A DNA stretch of 64,000 bases from Petunia secreta (Eukaryota; Streptophyta; Magnoliopsida; Solanales; Solanaceae): the NCBI GenBank assembly GCA_029990175.1, contig JARKIP010000010.1, positions 43,828,001-43,892,000 on the forward strand. The letters are read 5' to 3'. A program made the position numbers and the translations under genes. The notes below the pieces were generated by a model. That model saw nothing but the letters and a program-made list of their open reading frames with translations, ran no database searches and was not told where the DNA came from. Below are positions 11,280 to 23,733 of the stretch, piece by piece (position 1 is the stretch's first letter; every line of letters starts with the position of its first letter).

Positions 11280-12230
11280 ACTCAACATTGTGAATTTCAC
11301 ATGGACTACAGGCACGCAACTGAAGATTGTAAAGCATTGCGTCTCGAGGTGGCTCATTTGCTCAAGAAGGGGATGCTAGTAGAGTACCTAACTGACAAAG
11401 GGAAACAAAATTACTCGAAGAACATAAGAGAAGAGTAACCACCCCGAGCACAGTCGCCAAAGAGGGTAGTGAATGTTATCACTGGGGGCTCGGGGGTGAA
11501 TGGGATAAACTTTGCTGCAGCAAAGAAACTGGCGAAATCATCTATTACAGCAAAAAAGAGAACAAGAGCTGAAGAGTCAAGCAAAGAGATGGTGTTTAGC
11601 AAAGAAGATTGCGATGGGATGATGTTCCCCCATCATGATGCACTAGTGATCATGCTCAGGATCAACGACTGTGATGTCAAACGAGCTTTAGTTGATCCTG
11701 GTAGCTCAGTGAACATCATCAACTATGGAGCGATCAAAAAGATGTGATTGAAGGAACTAGTCGTCCCAAAGGCAACCATACTAACAGGGTTCAACAACTC
11801 CATCGAGAAGGCTTTGGGAGAAATAACCCTTACAACTACTACAGAGGGAGTAAACAAGCAAACTACCTTCTAGGTTATGGCTGAGGACATAGCCTACAAC
11901 ATGGGGAATAGCACGGGAGTGTTATTCGATCAACATGGGGAATAGCACGGGAGTGTTGGATCCACGAAATAAAGGTTGTGCGATCAACTTTGCATCAAGT
12001 GATCAAGTTCCCAACTCCATGGGGAATAAGAGCCATCCGAGGAGAACAGCGAATAGCACGGGAGTGTTATTCGATCGCGATAAAGAGTACAGTCGCCTCG
12101 GTCAGGCCAAGAAAATAACAAGCAAAGACTCAACAACCGGGGACTTCAACAGGCAAAGCCCTCGAAGCACAAGAAATTACCTTGCCAAAGGATCACCCTT
12201 GGAACTTGCTCGAATAAACCCATGTTATTC
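11280..12230 (+). pseudogene. Tat-type CCHC-like knuckle and aspartic protease, broken
   Basis: Around 11285-11345 a frame shows the C-x-FH-x-DY-x-HxTEDC-like knuckle of Tat gag. 11469-11747 is open and contains INFAAAKK, then HHDALVIMLRINDCDVKRALVDPGSSVNII, in which DPGSS is the retropepsin active-site loop. The end of the protease (STLHQVIKFPTPWGIR type) is seen near 11985-12045. The stop after the 11747 block and duplicated fragments at 11898-12080 break the frame. In working elements the enzyme matures gag-pol. Confidence 0.75.
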
Positions 12231-12547
12231 TAGCTTCTTTCATCTAACTCTTGGTATAACCAGGCACCTATTGTAATAAAAGCATGTAGATCTGATCAAT
12301 GGAACAAAACTTCGATTCGACATCTTTCTATTCTCATCTGAACATGCATAGCTAATCATAATTTAAGCCTACAGCTCGAGGGCGAGACGTCGTCCTAAGC
12401 TAGCTCGAAACAGCGAAAAATTCTTGCAAGCAAATTCAATATTTCCACAAAAGGAATTTCCATTAATAAAATGGCTCGAATGCCCAAGTATTTACAAGAT
12501 AAACGGTACGAAGGCCTTAGCCAGAAAAGAAACAAAAGAACTACTTT

Positions 12548-13519
12548 AAGCCTCCGCTTCGGAGTCATCACCTCCCTCGTCTGAGCTCTCACTGCTCGAA
12601 CGGAAGTTTTCCATCAACTTTTGGGCCACAACGGCATCGCTCTTGGCCTTGGCAATCTTGGAATCAAGGCCAACCCAGCCGTGTCACTCCTTCCGAGTCT
12701 TCAGCCTCGTTTGAATTTATCAACTTTGGCCCGAGTCCTTCTCATTCTCCGCCTCGAGGTGAAAGAATCAGCCTTGCCTCTCAAGAACTTAACCTCGCAT
12801 TCGAGCTGACTCTTCTCCTTGGCCAACTACTCTTTCTCCGCAGCCATTTCATTTATCGGCATGAAATTTCTTGGCCCTCTCACAGTCTCACTAATAGCCG
12901 ACTGAGCCTCGTTCCTCACTCTCTTCAGCTCGGCGTCACAAAGTTTCTTTAAACGGGCCATCTTCTCCTCAATGACAGGTTTAGCCTCGAGGGCTTTGGT
13001 CATCTCGAGGTCAGACTTGTTGGCAACATTTTTAGCATCTCCAACTCGAGGCTTGAATTCATTAGCTCTTTCCCAAGACCACTCATTTGAGCCTCGAGAC
13101 TCGCTCGCTCTCCCCTCCATCCAGCCTTTAATTGCTGAAGCTTTTCGTCTCTGCTGCATTCTATCTCGGCAGCCCTGATAGAATTGATGTAACACTGAGA
13201 AAGAAAATTCTAAAAAATCATAGAAGGAAGCAAACGCAAAATCGGAAAAGGAAAACTAGAGAAAGCATACATGAATGGCGTGCTGAGCAGCATCAGCCAT
13301 TAAATCAGAAATTTGAGACTCCTTAAGAGGATCGCGTTCCTTAGGACCCAAGAGTCCATAGAGGCTAATCGGAACCTGGATGTCGCCATCTAGGAGACAA
13401 AGCTCTGAAGGAATTTCAATATAGCAAAACTGCCTCCAAGAAAACGCATCAGGAGCAGGCTCGGAGGCGGCTCAAGGAGTCTTGTCTCCCACTCGAGATG
13501 GCCCAGCATCGTCCACGCT
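12548..13519 (-). pseudogene. Antisense extra ORF of Tat element (two exons, coiled coil, acidic tail)
   Basis: Read from the minus strand. Exon 1 runs from an ATG near 13519 to about 13271 and encodes a short MSVDDAGPSR start, then a region ending QISDLMADAAQHAIH. A GTATGC donor follows, then a pyrimidine-rich intron of about 75 bases ending TTTCTCAG at about 13199. Exon 2 encodes charged, heptad-rich sequence (EKLQQLKAGW, EIEEKMARLKKLCDAELKR) consistent with a coiled coil. The last frame ends with SSSESSDEGGDDSEAEA and TAA at 12548. One stop in exon 1 and at least two frame changes in exon 2 make it a pseudogene. The same type of gene is at 29500-31873. Its function is unknown. Confidence 0.65.
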
Positions 13520-13568
13520 CATTGTCGCTGAAGAATGGGGATGAATATTCCCCAAGTCTTTATCAGCA

Positions 13569-14031
13569 ACCTTATTTTTGATAAAATATCAAATCCCGTT
13601 ACTAATTTATCTTCTTAAATATTTATAATAAAATTTACTCGCAAAGACGGATCTCAAATCTGATTCCCGAAACTCGATATACGAATTAAACGGAAAGAGA
13701 TCAAATTATTAACTTTCGGCATTTTAGCGGAAACTATCCGAACGACCTTGGAATTCACTTCTGAAAGTTCACACATGTCATAAATGACCATACGAACCTA
13801 ACGACGCTTTCGGATTTTGAATCCGCGCTTATTCGCTAAAATCGAGCTCGAAAACCTCTTTTACGATTTACCGACAACGAAAACAGAAACCTTCTTCCGT
13901 TACCTACCAAACGAGGTCCGATTTAACTCAAATTTTACAAACACGTTCTAATGGACCTTACAAACCTTTTAAGACTATCGACACATTAATCGGAGTTCTA
14001 ACTCCCAAAACGACTACCTAAGGTCATTTAA
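13569..14031 (-). repeat. 3' LTR fragment of family A copy 2
   Basis: Aligns throughout with 18620-19083 (shared TTTACTCGCAAAGAC, AACTTTCGGCATTTTAGC and AACCTTCTTCCG blocks). It begins at 14031 with the family start TGAAACGACC changed to a TTAAATGACC form and is cut off at 13569. Confidence 0.85.
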
Positions 14032-14047
14032 TTCTCCTCAACTTAGA
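14032..14047 (-). other. Polypurine tract of family A copy 2
   Basis: Minus-strand AAGTTGAGGAGAA adjoins the 3' LTR start. It matches the tract at 206-222 with one change. Confidence 0.7.
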
Positions 14048-14189
14048 CTCTCGTTCGTCCTCGAACGAGCCAGAGTCTAGAGCCGATTGAGCTCAACTGA
14101 TAAGAACATTTAAACGAACTTTTCTAACCTATCAACAGATACCATTACATAATTAAGAAAGCAGAATCATAAATGAACGATGAGAACTT

Positions 14190-17100
14190 TTAGGCTTTAA
14201 ATATCAATATCGAATCTGAATCATCAAAGATGTCCGGATACCTCTCAGGCATACAGGACTCAAGCTCCCAAGTATACTCCTCGCGAGAAAGATAATGCCA
14301 TCGCACTCGAACCATCAGAATCTGCTTCGAACGAAGCTTCTGGACATCACGGGAACTATAGCAACTGGGAACTCCTCGTAATCTAGATGCACATCTAGCT
14401 GAGCAGGGTCTAACTAAATCACTTTGAAAGGATCCCGGATATACTTTCGAAGCATCGACACATGAAATACCAGATGAACTGGCATAGAGGCTAGAAAATT
14501 GAGCTGATAAGCCACCTTACCAATATTTTTCTCGATACAAAAAAGGCCAATGAATCTGGGACTTAGCTTCCCTTCCCTTCAAAATCTCTTTACACCCCGC
14601 ACTGGCGACACTTTCAGAAATACCATGTCGCCGACCTCGAACTCCAACTCTCGGCTCCTTCGATTTGAGTATGAAATCTGCCTGCTCTGAGTGGTCTGTA
14701 GACGATCCTGAATAACATGAACAACATCAAGAGTCTGGCAAACCATATCTGAACGCATCATCTCAATATCTCGAGACTCAAACCAACTGATAGGAGAACG
14801 ACATCTACAGCCATACAAGGCCTTAAATGGAGCCATCTGAATGGATGACTCATAGCTATTATTATTGGAAAACTCCGCTAAAGCCAAATGATCATCCCAG
14901 TAACCTCCGAAGTCTAATGCACAAGCTCTAAGCATATCCTTCAGAATCTGAATATCCTGTTTGAACTTACCACCAATCTAAGGATGACACGCCATGCTAA
15001 GCTGCACCTGGGTCCCCAACTCCCTCTAAAAGGACTGCCAGAACTGGGAAGTAAGCCATGCAGCTTAACCACCTGCTCAATGAAAATTGAGCCAATTTCT
15101 AAGCTGAATCAGTAGTCTTCACAGGGATGAAATGAGACGATTTATTCAGTCTGTCTAGAATAACCAAGACTAAATCATGGCGCCCCAGGGCCTTCGATAG
15201 ACCAACTATAAAATCCATCATGATCTGCTCCCATTTCCACTTGGGAGGTAATGCTTGAGCTAACTCTGCCAGTCTCCGGTGCTTGAACTTAACTTGCTCA
15301 CAATGAGACACATAATCAAAAACATCCCTCCTCATCCCCTTCCATCAATATAGCTCTCGAAGATCCTGATATATCTTAGTAATACCAGGATGAATAGAAT
15401 ATTGCGAGCTATGAGCCTCGCTCGGCACTGACTACGCCTCATATTTCCAACTTTAGGGACAAAGAATCGGTCATTATACTGAAGAAACCATCTGACTCAA
15501 GCTCGAATGAAGGAGCTCCTTCACTTAGGCCACGACCATGCAACTCCTACAAATGAGGATCCTTGAACTGTCTTCCCTTAATCTGACTGACTAAGGAAAA
15601 CTGAGCTGCGATATGTGCTAAGACTCTTCTAGAGTCTGGGCAAAGAAATCTCACTCCGAAGTTGCCAAGGGACTGAAACTCTCGGGCTAAAGGTCGCATG
15701 TCAGCGTAAAGAAAAGCCAAGTTTCCCATGGACTTTATGCTCAAAGCATCTGCTATCACATTTGCCTTCCTAAGATGATAGCGTATAGTGAGATCATAAT
15801 CTTTTATCAATTCAAGCCACCTCTGCTATCGGCCCTTAAGATCCTTTAGAGAGAGAAGATACTGCAAGCTCTGATGATCAGTATACACCTCACAAGGCTC
15901 GCCATAAAGATAGTGCCTCAAAATCTTCAGAGCGAACACCACAGCTGCCAACTCTAAATCATGAGTCGAATAATTCCTTATTAGGATTCAGCTGTCTGAA
16001 AGCATAAGCAATCACTCTTTTGTACTTCATAAGAACACAACCGAGACCCACATGGGATGCATCGCAGTAGACTAAAAATCCACCAGTGCCAGAAGGAAAG
16101 GATAACACTAAAGCTAAATTCAATAAAGCCTTGAGATTCTGAAAGCTCGCCTCACACTCATCGAACCATCGAAACTGAACCGCCTTCTGAGTCAGGAGAG
16201 TCATGAGAGCTGCAATAGTAGAGAACTTATCCACAAACATCCAATAATAACCTACCAATCCAAGGAAGCTGCGAATCTCCGTCAGAGTGGTATAACGAGG
16301 CCACTTTTGTACTCCTTTAATCTTCTTCGGATCAACCTTGATACCCTCACTGGATACCACATGACCCAAAACTGCCACAGAATCAAGGCAAAACTCACAT
16401 TTCGAGAACTTCGCATTCAAGTTACAATCACTGAGCTTCTGAAGAATCACCCTCAAATGATAATCATGCTCCTTGCGGCTATGAGAATAGATAAGAATGT
16501 CATCGATGAAAACAATGACAAAGGAATCGAGAGACGTCTTAAACACATGGTTCATGAGATCCATAAAGGCTGTAGGGGCATTAGTCACCCTAAAAGACAT
16601 GGCAAGGAAATCATAATGGCTGTAACAAGTCCTGAAAGCAGTCTTCGGGATATCTGACTCCCATATCTTCAAATTGTGATAGCCAGACTGCAACTCGATC
16701 TTAGAAAAGAATTTGACACCCTACAAGTGATCAAGCAAATCAGCAATACGAGCAAGGGTACTTGTTCTTGATTGTGACCTTATTTAGCTTATGATAATCA
16801 ATACACATCTGCCAAGTCCCATCCTTTTTCTTCACGAAAAGAACAGGAGCACCCCACGGAGAAATACTCGGCCTAACAAACCCCTTATCAAACAAAGCCT
16901 ACAACTGCTATTTCAGCTCCTTCAAATCTGACGGAGCCATACAATAATGAGGGATAGAACTAGGGTGGGTCTCTGGCATTATATCAATGCAAAACTCGAT
17001 CAATCAGGAGAAGTCCTGCCAAATCATCTGGAAACACATCAGGGAACCCCCTTACAACAAGAACAGAATCGAGAGATAGAATCTCCATATTGGTATCTCG

Positions 17101-17578
17101 AACCACGGCAAGATACGCTGAACACCCTTTATCCATCATCTGCCTTGCCTTCAGAAAAGAAATAACACGCCCGTATGTGGCAATTGAGAACCCTACCACA
17201 CTACTAGCACTGAGCCAGGAAGAGATAATTGAATAGACTTGGCATGACAATCACGAGTGGCGTAGCACAACGTCTACCAATCCATGCCAATAATGACATC
17301 AAAGTCGACCATATCCAAAATCAGAAGGTCTACCGGGTTCTCACGACCCCCAAAGGATATGGTACAAGTTGGATATACTCGATCCACAAAAATAATGTCT
17401 CCAATAGGAGTAGAAACATAGAAGGGCTCACGAAGACGCATATAATCAACATGAGAACCCAAACCAAAATAAGGCGATATATATGAATAGGTAGATCTTG
17501 GATCCACCAAAGAATATGCATCTCAACCACAAACAGAGAAGATATCTGTAACAATAATTGAGGATGCCTCGGCATCCT
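14190..17578 (-). pseudogene. Gypsy (Tekay-like) pol: protease-RT-RNaseH-integrase, broken
   Basis: From 17578 down: protease with VDPRSTYSYISPYF (retropepsin DxGS loop with Gly changed to Arg, and a stop three codons before) and DFDVIIGMDW. A linker with GFPDVFPDDL (17250-16984) leads into RT. The RT block 16693-15959 holds FIDDILIYS (catalytic YxDD type), GHVVSSEGIKVDP and SFLGLVGYY. RNase H starts with VYCDASHVGLGCVLM and continues to 15547. Integrase pieces lie at 15335-15099 (KWEQIMMDFIVGL, DRLNKSSHFIPV) and 14935-14579 (ALDFGGYWDDHLALAEFSNN, ALYGCRCRSPI). The C-terminal VSMLRKYIRDP and EEYTWELES motifs end near 14190. At least six stops or frame changes are present. Confidence 0.85.
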
Positions 17579-17579
17579 G

Positions 17580-19083
17580 CATGGCTAGAAATACATATAA
17601 AGATATGAAATGAATGTATCATAATGCAATGGGGTCATATGTGCCTGACACTTATCTCCAGCGCAGGACCCTCATCGACTACTATGAGATATATGAAATA
17701 ATAACCCTTCACTAGTGCGGGACCCTCATCGACCGATGGGAAGCATATGCAATAATAATCCTTCACTGGCGTGAGACCCTCATCTACTGCCATAAAGTAC
17801 ATATCAAGCTCACAACCAGAGTACAATGCTTCTATGCTCAATGCAGTACAAAAAACAAGGCATAATATATAATATACAATGTAAATCTAAAGTTAAGGAG
17901 TAATAAGCAGCTACACACGTAAGAAACACGTGGTAGAATATCTACAAGGCTAAAGGCCAACAAAGAAATATATAATATCACTTACGTTGTTCCAAAGTTA
18001 GCACTGCTACTTAACAACCGCTTTGTCTTTTGGATTCTCTGCCAAATGATCCCACTCGATTCAATAAGTGGAAAAATTATATCAAATAAGGCTAAAGGCT
18101 TCATTCCTTACGTCCGGTCCGGAACACAACACCCGATTTGCATGCACGATACGTAGTCCAGGCCTACGTACATGATCCAAAATCACATAACCAAACTCTA
18201 AATAAATTACATTTATGGGTTGGCCATAACTCTCTTAGCTCGAATATATAATCTATTCCATAATCAGGGTCCAATTATTCCTTTGAACTATCAATTTTGA
18301 CTTATTAGAATGATGTCAAATATCTCAATTTCTACCATTTAAATATATTCAAACACATGTAATAAACTGAAATAATAAACATCATTACCTGGATGTTTTA
18401 GGGTGAAAATTCTATTTTTTGCCTTCTCCTTTTCCTTTCCTTTCTCTATGTTCTAGCTTATTTTTTTCATTCTCCGCGTTCTCTCTATCTCGTTTCCTTG
18501 TTTATATTTCTTTAAATTTAAGCTAAAAGGTTTTTATCCCCCTTAGCCACTGCCTCCCTTAATTATCTTTTCGTTTTTCTTTTTTTTTTTTTAAATATCC
18601 TAATTTTATCTTAAAATACAAACCTTATTTTTGATAAAAGATAAAATCCTATTACTAATTTATATTTTTAAATATTTATAATAAATTTACTCGCAAAGAC
18701 AGATCTCAAATCCGATTCCCGAAACTCGAGATACGAATTAAATGGCAAGAGATCAAATTATTAACTTTCGGTATTTTAACGAAAACTATCCGAACAACCT
18801 CAGAATTCACTTTTGAAAAGTTCACACAAGTCACAAATGACCATACGAATCTAATGGTACTTTCGGATTTCGAATCGGAGCTCATTCAGCAAAATCGAGC
18901 TCGAAAATCTCTTTAAGATTTATCGACAATGGAAACAGAAACCTTCTTCCGATACCTACCAAACGAGGTCTGATTTAACTCAAATTTTACATAAAGGTCC
19001 TAGTGGACCTTACGGATCTTTTTCAACTATCAGCACGCTAATTGAAGTCCTAACTCGCTAAACGACTGTGTAAGGTCGTTTCA
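17580..19083 (-). repeat. 5' LTR fragment of family A copy 2
   Basis: Starts at 19083 (TGAAACGACC on the minus strand) and matches the LTR at 3083-5410 down to the minisatellite and a little beyond. The remaining roughly 600 bases up to the LTR end are absent, and protease sequence follows directly. The minisatellite here (about 17650-17820) has three diverged 54-bp units. Confidence 0.8.
17650..17820. repeat. 54-bp minisatellite, about 3 units
   Basis: Diverged units (GCGGGACCCTCATCGAC type) spaced 54 bases, homologous to the array at 3795-4118 but with half the copies. Confidence 0.8.
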
Positions 19084-20529
19084 TGAAGGCCAATCAACAG
19101 GGTTTAAACTTAGAAGCTGTGGCTAATGCAAACTATGCCGGTAAAATCCTACATCTTTTTTCTTTTCACTCAAAAATTCAAGGTGAAATTGCTTTCTCAT
19201 TGGATCATTGACTCAAGTGTATCTGAGCATATGAGTTTCAACAGAAAATTATTTGTGACCTTTCATTCCTTGCCTAAAATCATTATTACTGCCTTGCCAA
19301 GTTCTCATAGTGTTGAAGTTACTCATGGAAGGAAAGTACAACTTACTTCTAATTTATTGATTCACAATGTGTTGTTTGTTCCCAATTTTAGATTCAACTT
19401 GCAATTTGTTCACAAGTTGTGTAATCAATTCCATTGCTCACTCATTTTTAGTCCTTCTAAATATGTCTTGTAGGGATCTTCAATGAAGAGCTCCATGAAA
19501 CTTGGTTATTTACAAAAAGTTTTTTATGTTCTCAAGGATAGTCAGTTATCTCATGCTTTTCAAGTTATTCCTAGTTCAGTTTTCCATTCAATATATTGTC
19601 TGTTTCTAGTTTAAGTTGTTCTCTTGATTCTGATATAAAGAATAGGTTTTGGCATACTAGGTTAGGTCACATGCCTCTATCAAATATGAGAAACATTAAT
19701 GAAATTCCTATTTCAGTTTGTTGGAAGTTTGATGTTCCTTGTGAAATCTGTCCTTTAGCAAGACAAGTTAAATTTTCATTTCCTAACAGTCAAACAACAA
19801 CTGCTCAAGTTTTTTTATTTAATCCATTGACATATGAGGTCCTTGTAAATTACCAACCTATGATGGATATATGTATTATTTGATAATTGTGGATGCTTTT
19901 AGTAGAGCAACCTGGATCTTTATTTTGGCAACTAAGAGTAATGTGTTTCTCATGTTAAAATATTTCCTGCATGGTGGAAAGACAGCTTGATAAGAAGGTG
20001 AAACTAATCAAATCAGACAATGCATTAGAATTAGATTCCAACCTTGAAACTTCTACTTCTGTCTTCACAGAGGATGATTCACCGAAGATATTATGTTGCC
20101 ACACCACAACAGAATGTGTGATAAAGAGGAAACACCAATATTTGTTGGAAGTGACTTGGGCTCTTTTATTTTATTCTCACTTACCTAATAATTTCTCGGG
20201 AGATTGCTTAATGATTTAACTTATCTAATCAACAGATGTCTTACAAGGATTCTTAAGTTCAAGACTCCTCATGAATTCCTTTTTGGAAAATCACCAAGTT
20301 ATTCTCATATTAAGGTATTTGGTTGTCTGTGTTTTGCATCAACTCTATCTCAAGGGAGATCCAAATTGGACACAAGAGCAGAGTCTTGTGTGTTTTTTGG
20401 ATATCCTATTGGGAAGAAAGGTTACAAATAGTTAAGCTTTCAATCCCAAAAGATTTTCATTCCAAGAAATGTTGTCTTTTATGAGACTGTTTTTCCATTT
20501 TCTATTGTGAATTCAGAACCTCCTATCTT

Positions 20530-22922
20530 TGTAGCGATCCCCTTGGGAGAATGCTACTTACCTAAACTAATCTAATACTTATTATATTCTAGAAAATATA
20601 TTCAGGTGTTGAGATAGACCCATGCAAGCAAAAAGTTTAAAATAAAAATTCAAATATTAAACTCCAAAGACAAATTCAAATACTTAATTTATAGCATGAA
20701 GAGACTTGAGCTTAGACGCCACAATAAGAGTCAAGCCAACCACAAAAATCAAATTTCAAGATAATGGTGTCAAGACCCAATAATCATTTCAAGTTACACA
20801 TGAAAATGTGACATATGGATCAAGTACAAGTCCCAAATCTCTATAACATAAAGATGTTTGTGCAATATGATCTTCATGATAGCTTCCAAAATCTAGTTTA
20901 TATGGCCTTCCTCAATTCTCTTCCTGCACGTCACCTGCGATAGTAACAAACTATCGCTAAGCATAAATCTTAGTGGTACAAACTTTGGATTTGGAGCTAC
21001 CAAATTCTCCTATTCCCTTCTAATAAATAGTCAATATCAATACCAAACCTGAATCAATTCATTATTTCAAACCTTATATATTAATAAGTAACTATATATC
21101 AAAAAAGCTCAAACAAAGTCAAAATATCAAATTATGAAGTAACTCAAGATAGCAATATTCAAAATCTCAAGTGTCAAGAATGTTTGCAAAGCTAAATCAA
21201 GACAATCCATCAAATAGATAATTTCTCTTTTCTTTTCGCCAAACAAATATGTCATGTAATCACATCAAGCATAATCAAATAACAAGAAGGACCGAAGCCC
21301 TGAATCAAGAGGGCTGAAACCCAATAACTGAGAGAATCAAGAATCATATGAAAATGGTTTCACAGTTCATACTTAAAATAAAACATGTCCATATTTAAGA
21401 TGAGATGCAAATCCCAAGTCGGAATGGGTCAAGATCCTTATAATATCAAGAGGCAAAGCCAACAGAGTGACAAACTCACTATCACAAGAAGGACTAAGTC
21501 CTAACAATAATGCAAGAATGCTCAAGCAATTCATATGTGTGGGCATGTTAGTTAAACTTACAATTTCTTCTCATAATATCAAACAACAAATACAAGGTAA
21601 ATATAATTGTAGAAGGGTCCAAATAATCCAAAATACTCTTAACAAGACAAAATTGAAGATAAACTTCAAGTTTATGTGAAAACCTTAAAAATTTAGTGTT
21701 TCTAAAGCTCAACGAACATCAAGGAAGCCAAATATTCTAAGCAAAACAATCAAGTCATTTCGTCTCTCTAGCTTAAATATGTATCTTTTATACCTTATAT
21801 ACACAATCAAGTATCTATTTAATCTCTGCATACTCAATATAATGGAAGTAAATTATGGAAAATATCAAAATGAACCTAATTTCGTGAAAATCATCCCAAT
21901 TTTCAAAATAGAAAAATCTGGGCAGCAACATGCGTTGTTTTACAACCTCTTTTTGGAACAGTAGACAACATAATCAAGTTTTCTGATAAACAGATAAGTT
22001 TTAAATCAATAATTTTTCTTTTTAAATAATTTGAATCATATAAATTGGAGTTTCACATCAAAAGTTATGCTCAAAATTGCAAGGGTTGTATAGGGTAAGA
22101 ATAAACTAACATGCAGTGTCTTGAAGCTCACTTTTGACATAGTAAACAGTAGAATCTGATTCTTCAATAAAAATAAAAGTTATAGGTCCATAAATTATCT
22201 TTCTACAAAACTTTAAACCACCTAAATCAGATCTTTGTATAAAAACTTATGATAAAAATATCAAGGCTACAGAGTATGAAAGCGGAAAGTTAAAGAAAAG
22301 TTACCATAAAATAAAGTACCCACTCTTGAATCAACCCCAAGAAATCATATGGTGGTGATCTAATGGAAGGCTAGAAGATTTTCATGCAAGATAGTTGAAT
22401 TTTTGGGAGAAGATAAAAGGATTTCATCTAAAGAAGTTGTTTCTAGCCAAAAAGGAAGAGAATAACAAGTAGTAGTGGAGACTAGTGCACTTGTCTTCAT
22501 GCATGAAACCATTCCAACACATGCCTTCTCTTTGGACAATTGGTTTCTTGCATGGAATGATAAAAAATAAGTGGCAAATGAGGCTAGCCACTTAACTAGC
22601 ATGCATAGAATGTTACCATTATTTTTGACATATTTAAATAGTAGGAAGTATGACATATATAAACAATGACCCTTATTATTTTTGGCTATGTATAGAACAA
22701 ACCCTAAGATTCTCAAAATCAAATGGTCCTAACAAGATACTTTCTAGTTTTCTCATTCAACTATAATATTTCAATAACTTAGCGTACATTTCTCGATTTA
22801 AAAAGATCTTATCCTCAAATCAAATAAGTAAGTATCACTAGCCGGAACAATTAAGTCCAATGTACCAAGATAAGGTTTAATTAAAAATCACATAACAAGT
22901 TTAATGGATTTGAGGCGTTACA
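20530..22922 (-). repeat. Solo LTR, 2393 bp, inserted in Copia
   Basis: The boundaries TGTAGCG...GCGTTACA are flanked by the perfect 5-bp target duplication ATCTT (20525-20529 and 22923-22927). Removing it joins two parts of one Copia reading region. There is no PBS, polypurine tract or pol inside and no second LTR, so it is a solo LTR left by LTR-LTR recombination. The orientation is probably minus, because TGTAACGCC is a frequent plant Gypsy LTR start. The 120-codon minus ORF at 22722-22360 shows no domain and is taken as LTR sequence. Confidence 0.85.
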
Positions 22923-23615
22923 ATCTTCCCTATTGAGTCCTTTACTGATTCCTATAATGTGTAGACACCAACTTCTTCAATTTATTCTCCTCATACTGCT
23001 ACTATATCTCCTAAATCACCATCTCCAACTACTCCTGAATTACCCAACCATATACACCAGTCTGTACACCTAGTTACATGGGAATGCCTAGTCCATCTTC
23101 TTCTACACCAGTCTCTTCACCTAGGACCATCAGAATACCCAATCCACATCTTCATTCAAGGAAGTCAGACAAAATCTCAAGGCCTTTCTCTTATGTACAA
23201 TATGTGTGTAGTAGCATTCAATTCTCTGATGTAACTACTCACTATTTCCTTGCCCCTGTTACAGTTCCTTCTTATAATTAAACCTCCATCTCTAGCTTTA
23301 ATTAGCAATTCTTGAACTCATTGTCTCAAATCAAGAACAACCTTACTTTTCTAAAGCCATGCATCACCTGGTTAGCAAGAGGCCATGGCAAAAGAATATG
23401 AAGCATTGGTTGCCAATAAGACTTGGGATCTGGTTGCTTTACCCCAAGGGAAGAAGGATTTACCTTGAAAATGGGTTTACAAGGTAAATCTAAAGTCTGA
23501 TGGTACAATGGAAAGGCTTAAAGCTCGTTTGATTGTCAACGGTGATATACATAGGGAGGGAATTGACTTTAATAGACATACAGTCCAATAGTCAAGATGA
23601 CCACCATCACTTGCA

Positions 23616-23733
23616 TTTTAGTTGTTGCAGTAAAGAAAGGAGGAGGTTTGTTTCAACGATGTTAATAATGTCTTTTTAGTTGTTAAAGTAAAGAAATGAG
23701 GGGGTTTGTTTCAACTTGATGTTAATAATGTCT
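23616..23733 (+). repeat. 58-bp tandem duplication in Copia RT
   Basis: TTTTAGTTGTTGCAGTAAAG (23616) and its near copy at 23674 are 58 bases apart, and both continue to GATGTTAATAATGTC. The duplication adds one extra turn of the RT region and shifts frame. Confidence 0.8.

Larger units (their letters stand above)
10020..13568 (+). mobile_element. Ty3/Gypsy Tat-lineage element, non-autonomous remnant
   Basis: In order: gag (10020-11024), a linker with a 23-nt G run, protease (11469-~12230), a short spacer, and an antisense spliced ORF (13519-12548). RT, RNase H and integrase are absent between protease and antisense ORF, exactly as in the Tat element at 25100-36482. No LTRs remain: the left side is cut at a family A LTR and the right at 13569 by another. 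An antisense extra ORF near the 3' end is a published trait of several Tat elements; that this copy moved with borrowed enzymes is inference. Confidence 0.75.
13569..19083 (-). mobile_element. Ty3/Gypsy LTR element, family A copy 2 (gag deleted)
   Basis: Minus-strand element of the same family as 1-5410. From high to low coordinate: 5' LTR fragment (19083-~17580), directly fused to protease, then RT, RNase H, integrase, pol tail, polypurine tract and a 3' LTR fragment (14031-13569). The R/U5 end of the 5' LTR, the primer-binding site and gag are missing at one junction near 17580, and the far part of the 3' LTR is missing at 13569. It lies between a Tat remnant and a Copia interior. Lacking packaging and priming sequences, it cannot move. 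Confidence 0.85.

Noticed and set aside
10897..11379. Gly-rich ORFs around the poly-G run
   Set aside because: Frame artefacts of the 23-base G homopolymer within Tat gag.
22360..22722. 120-codon minus ORF in the solo LTR
   Set aside because: No domain, AT-rich, and inside a sequence with LTR ends and target duplication.
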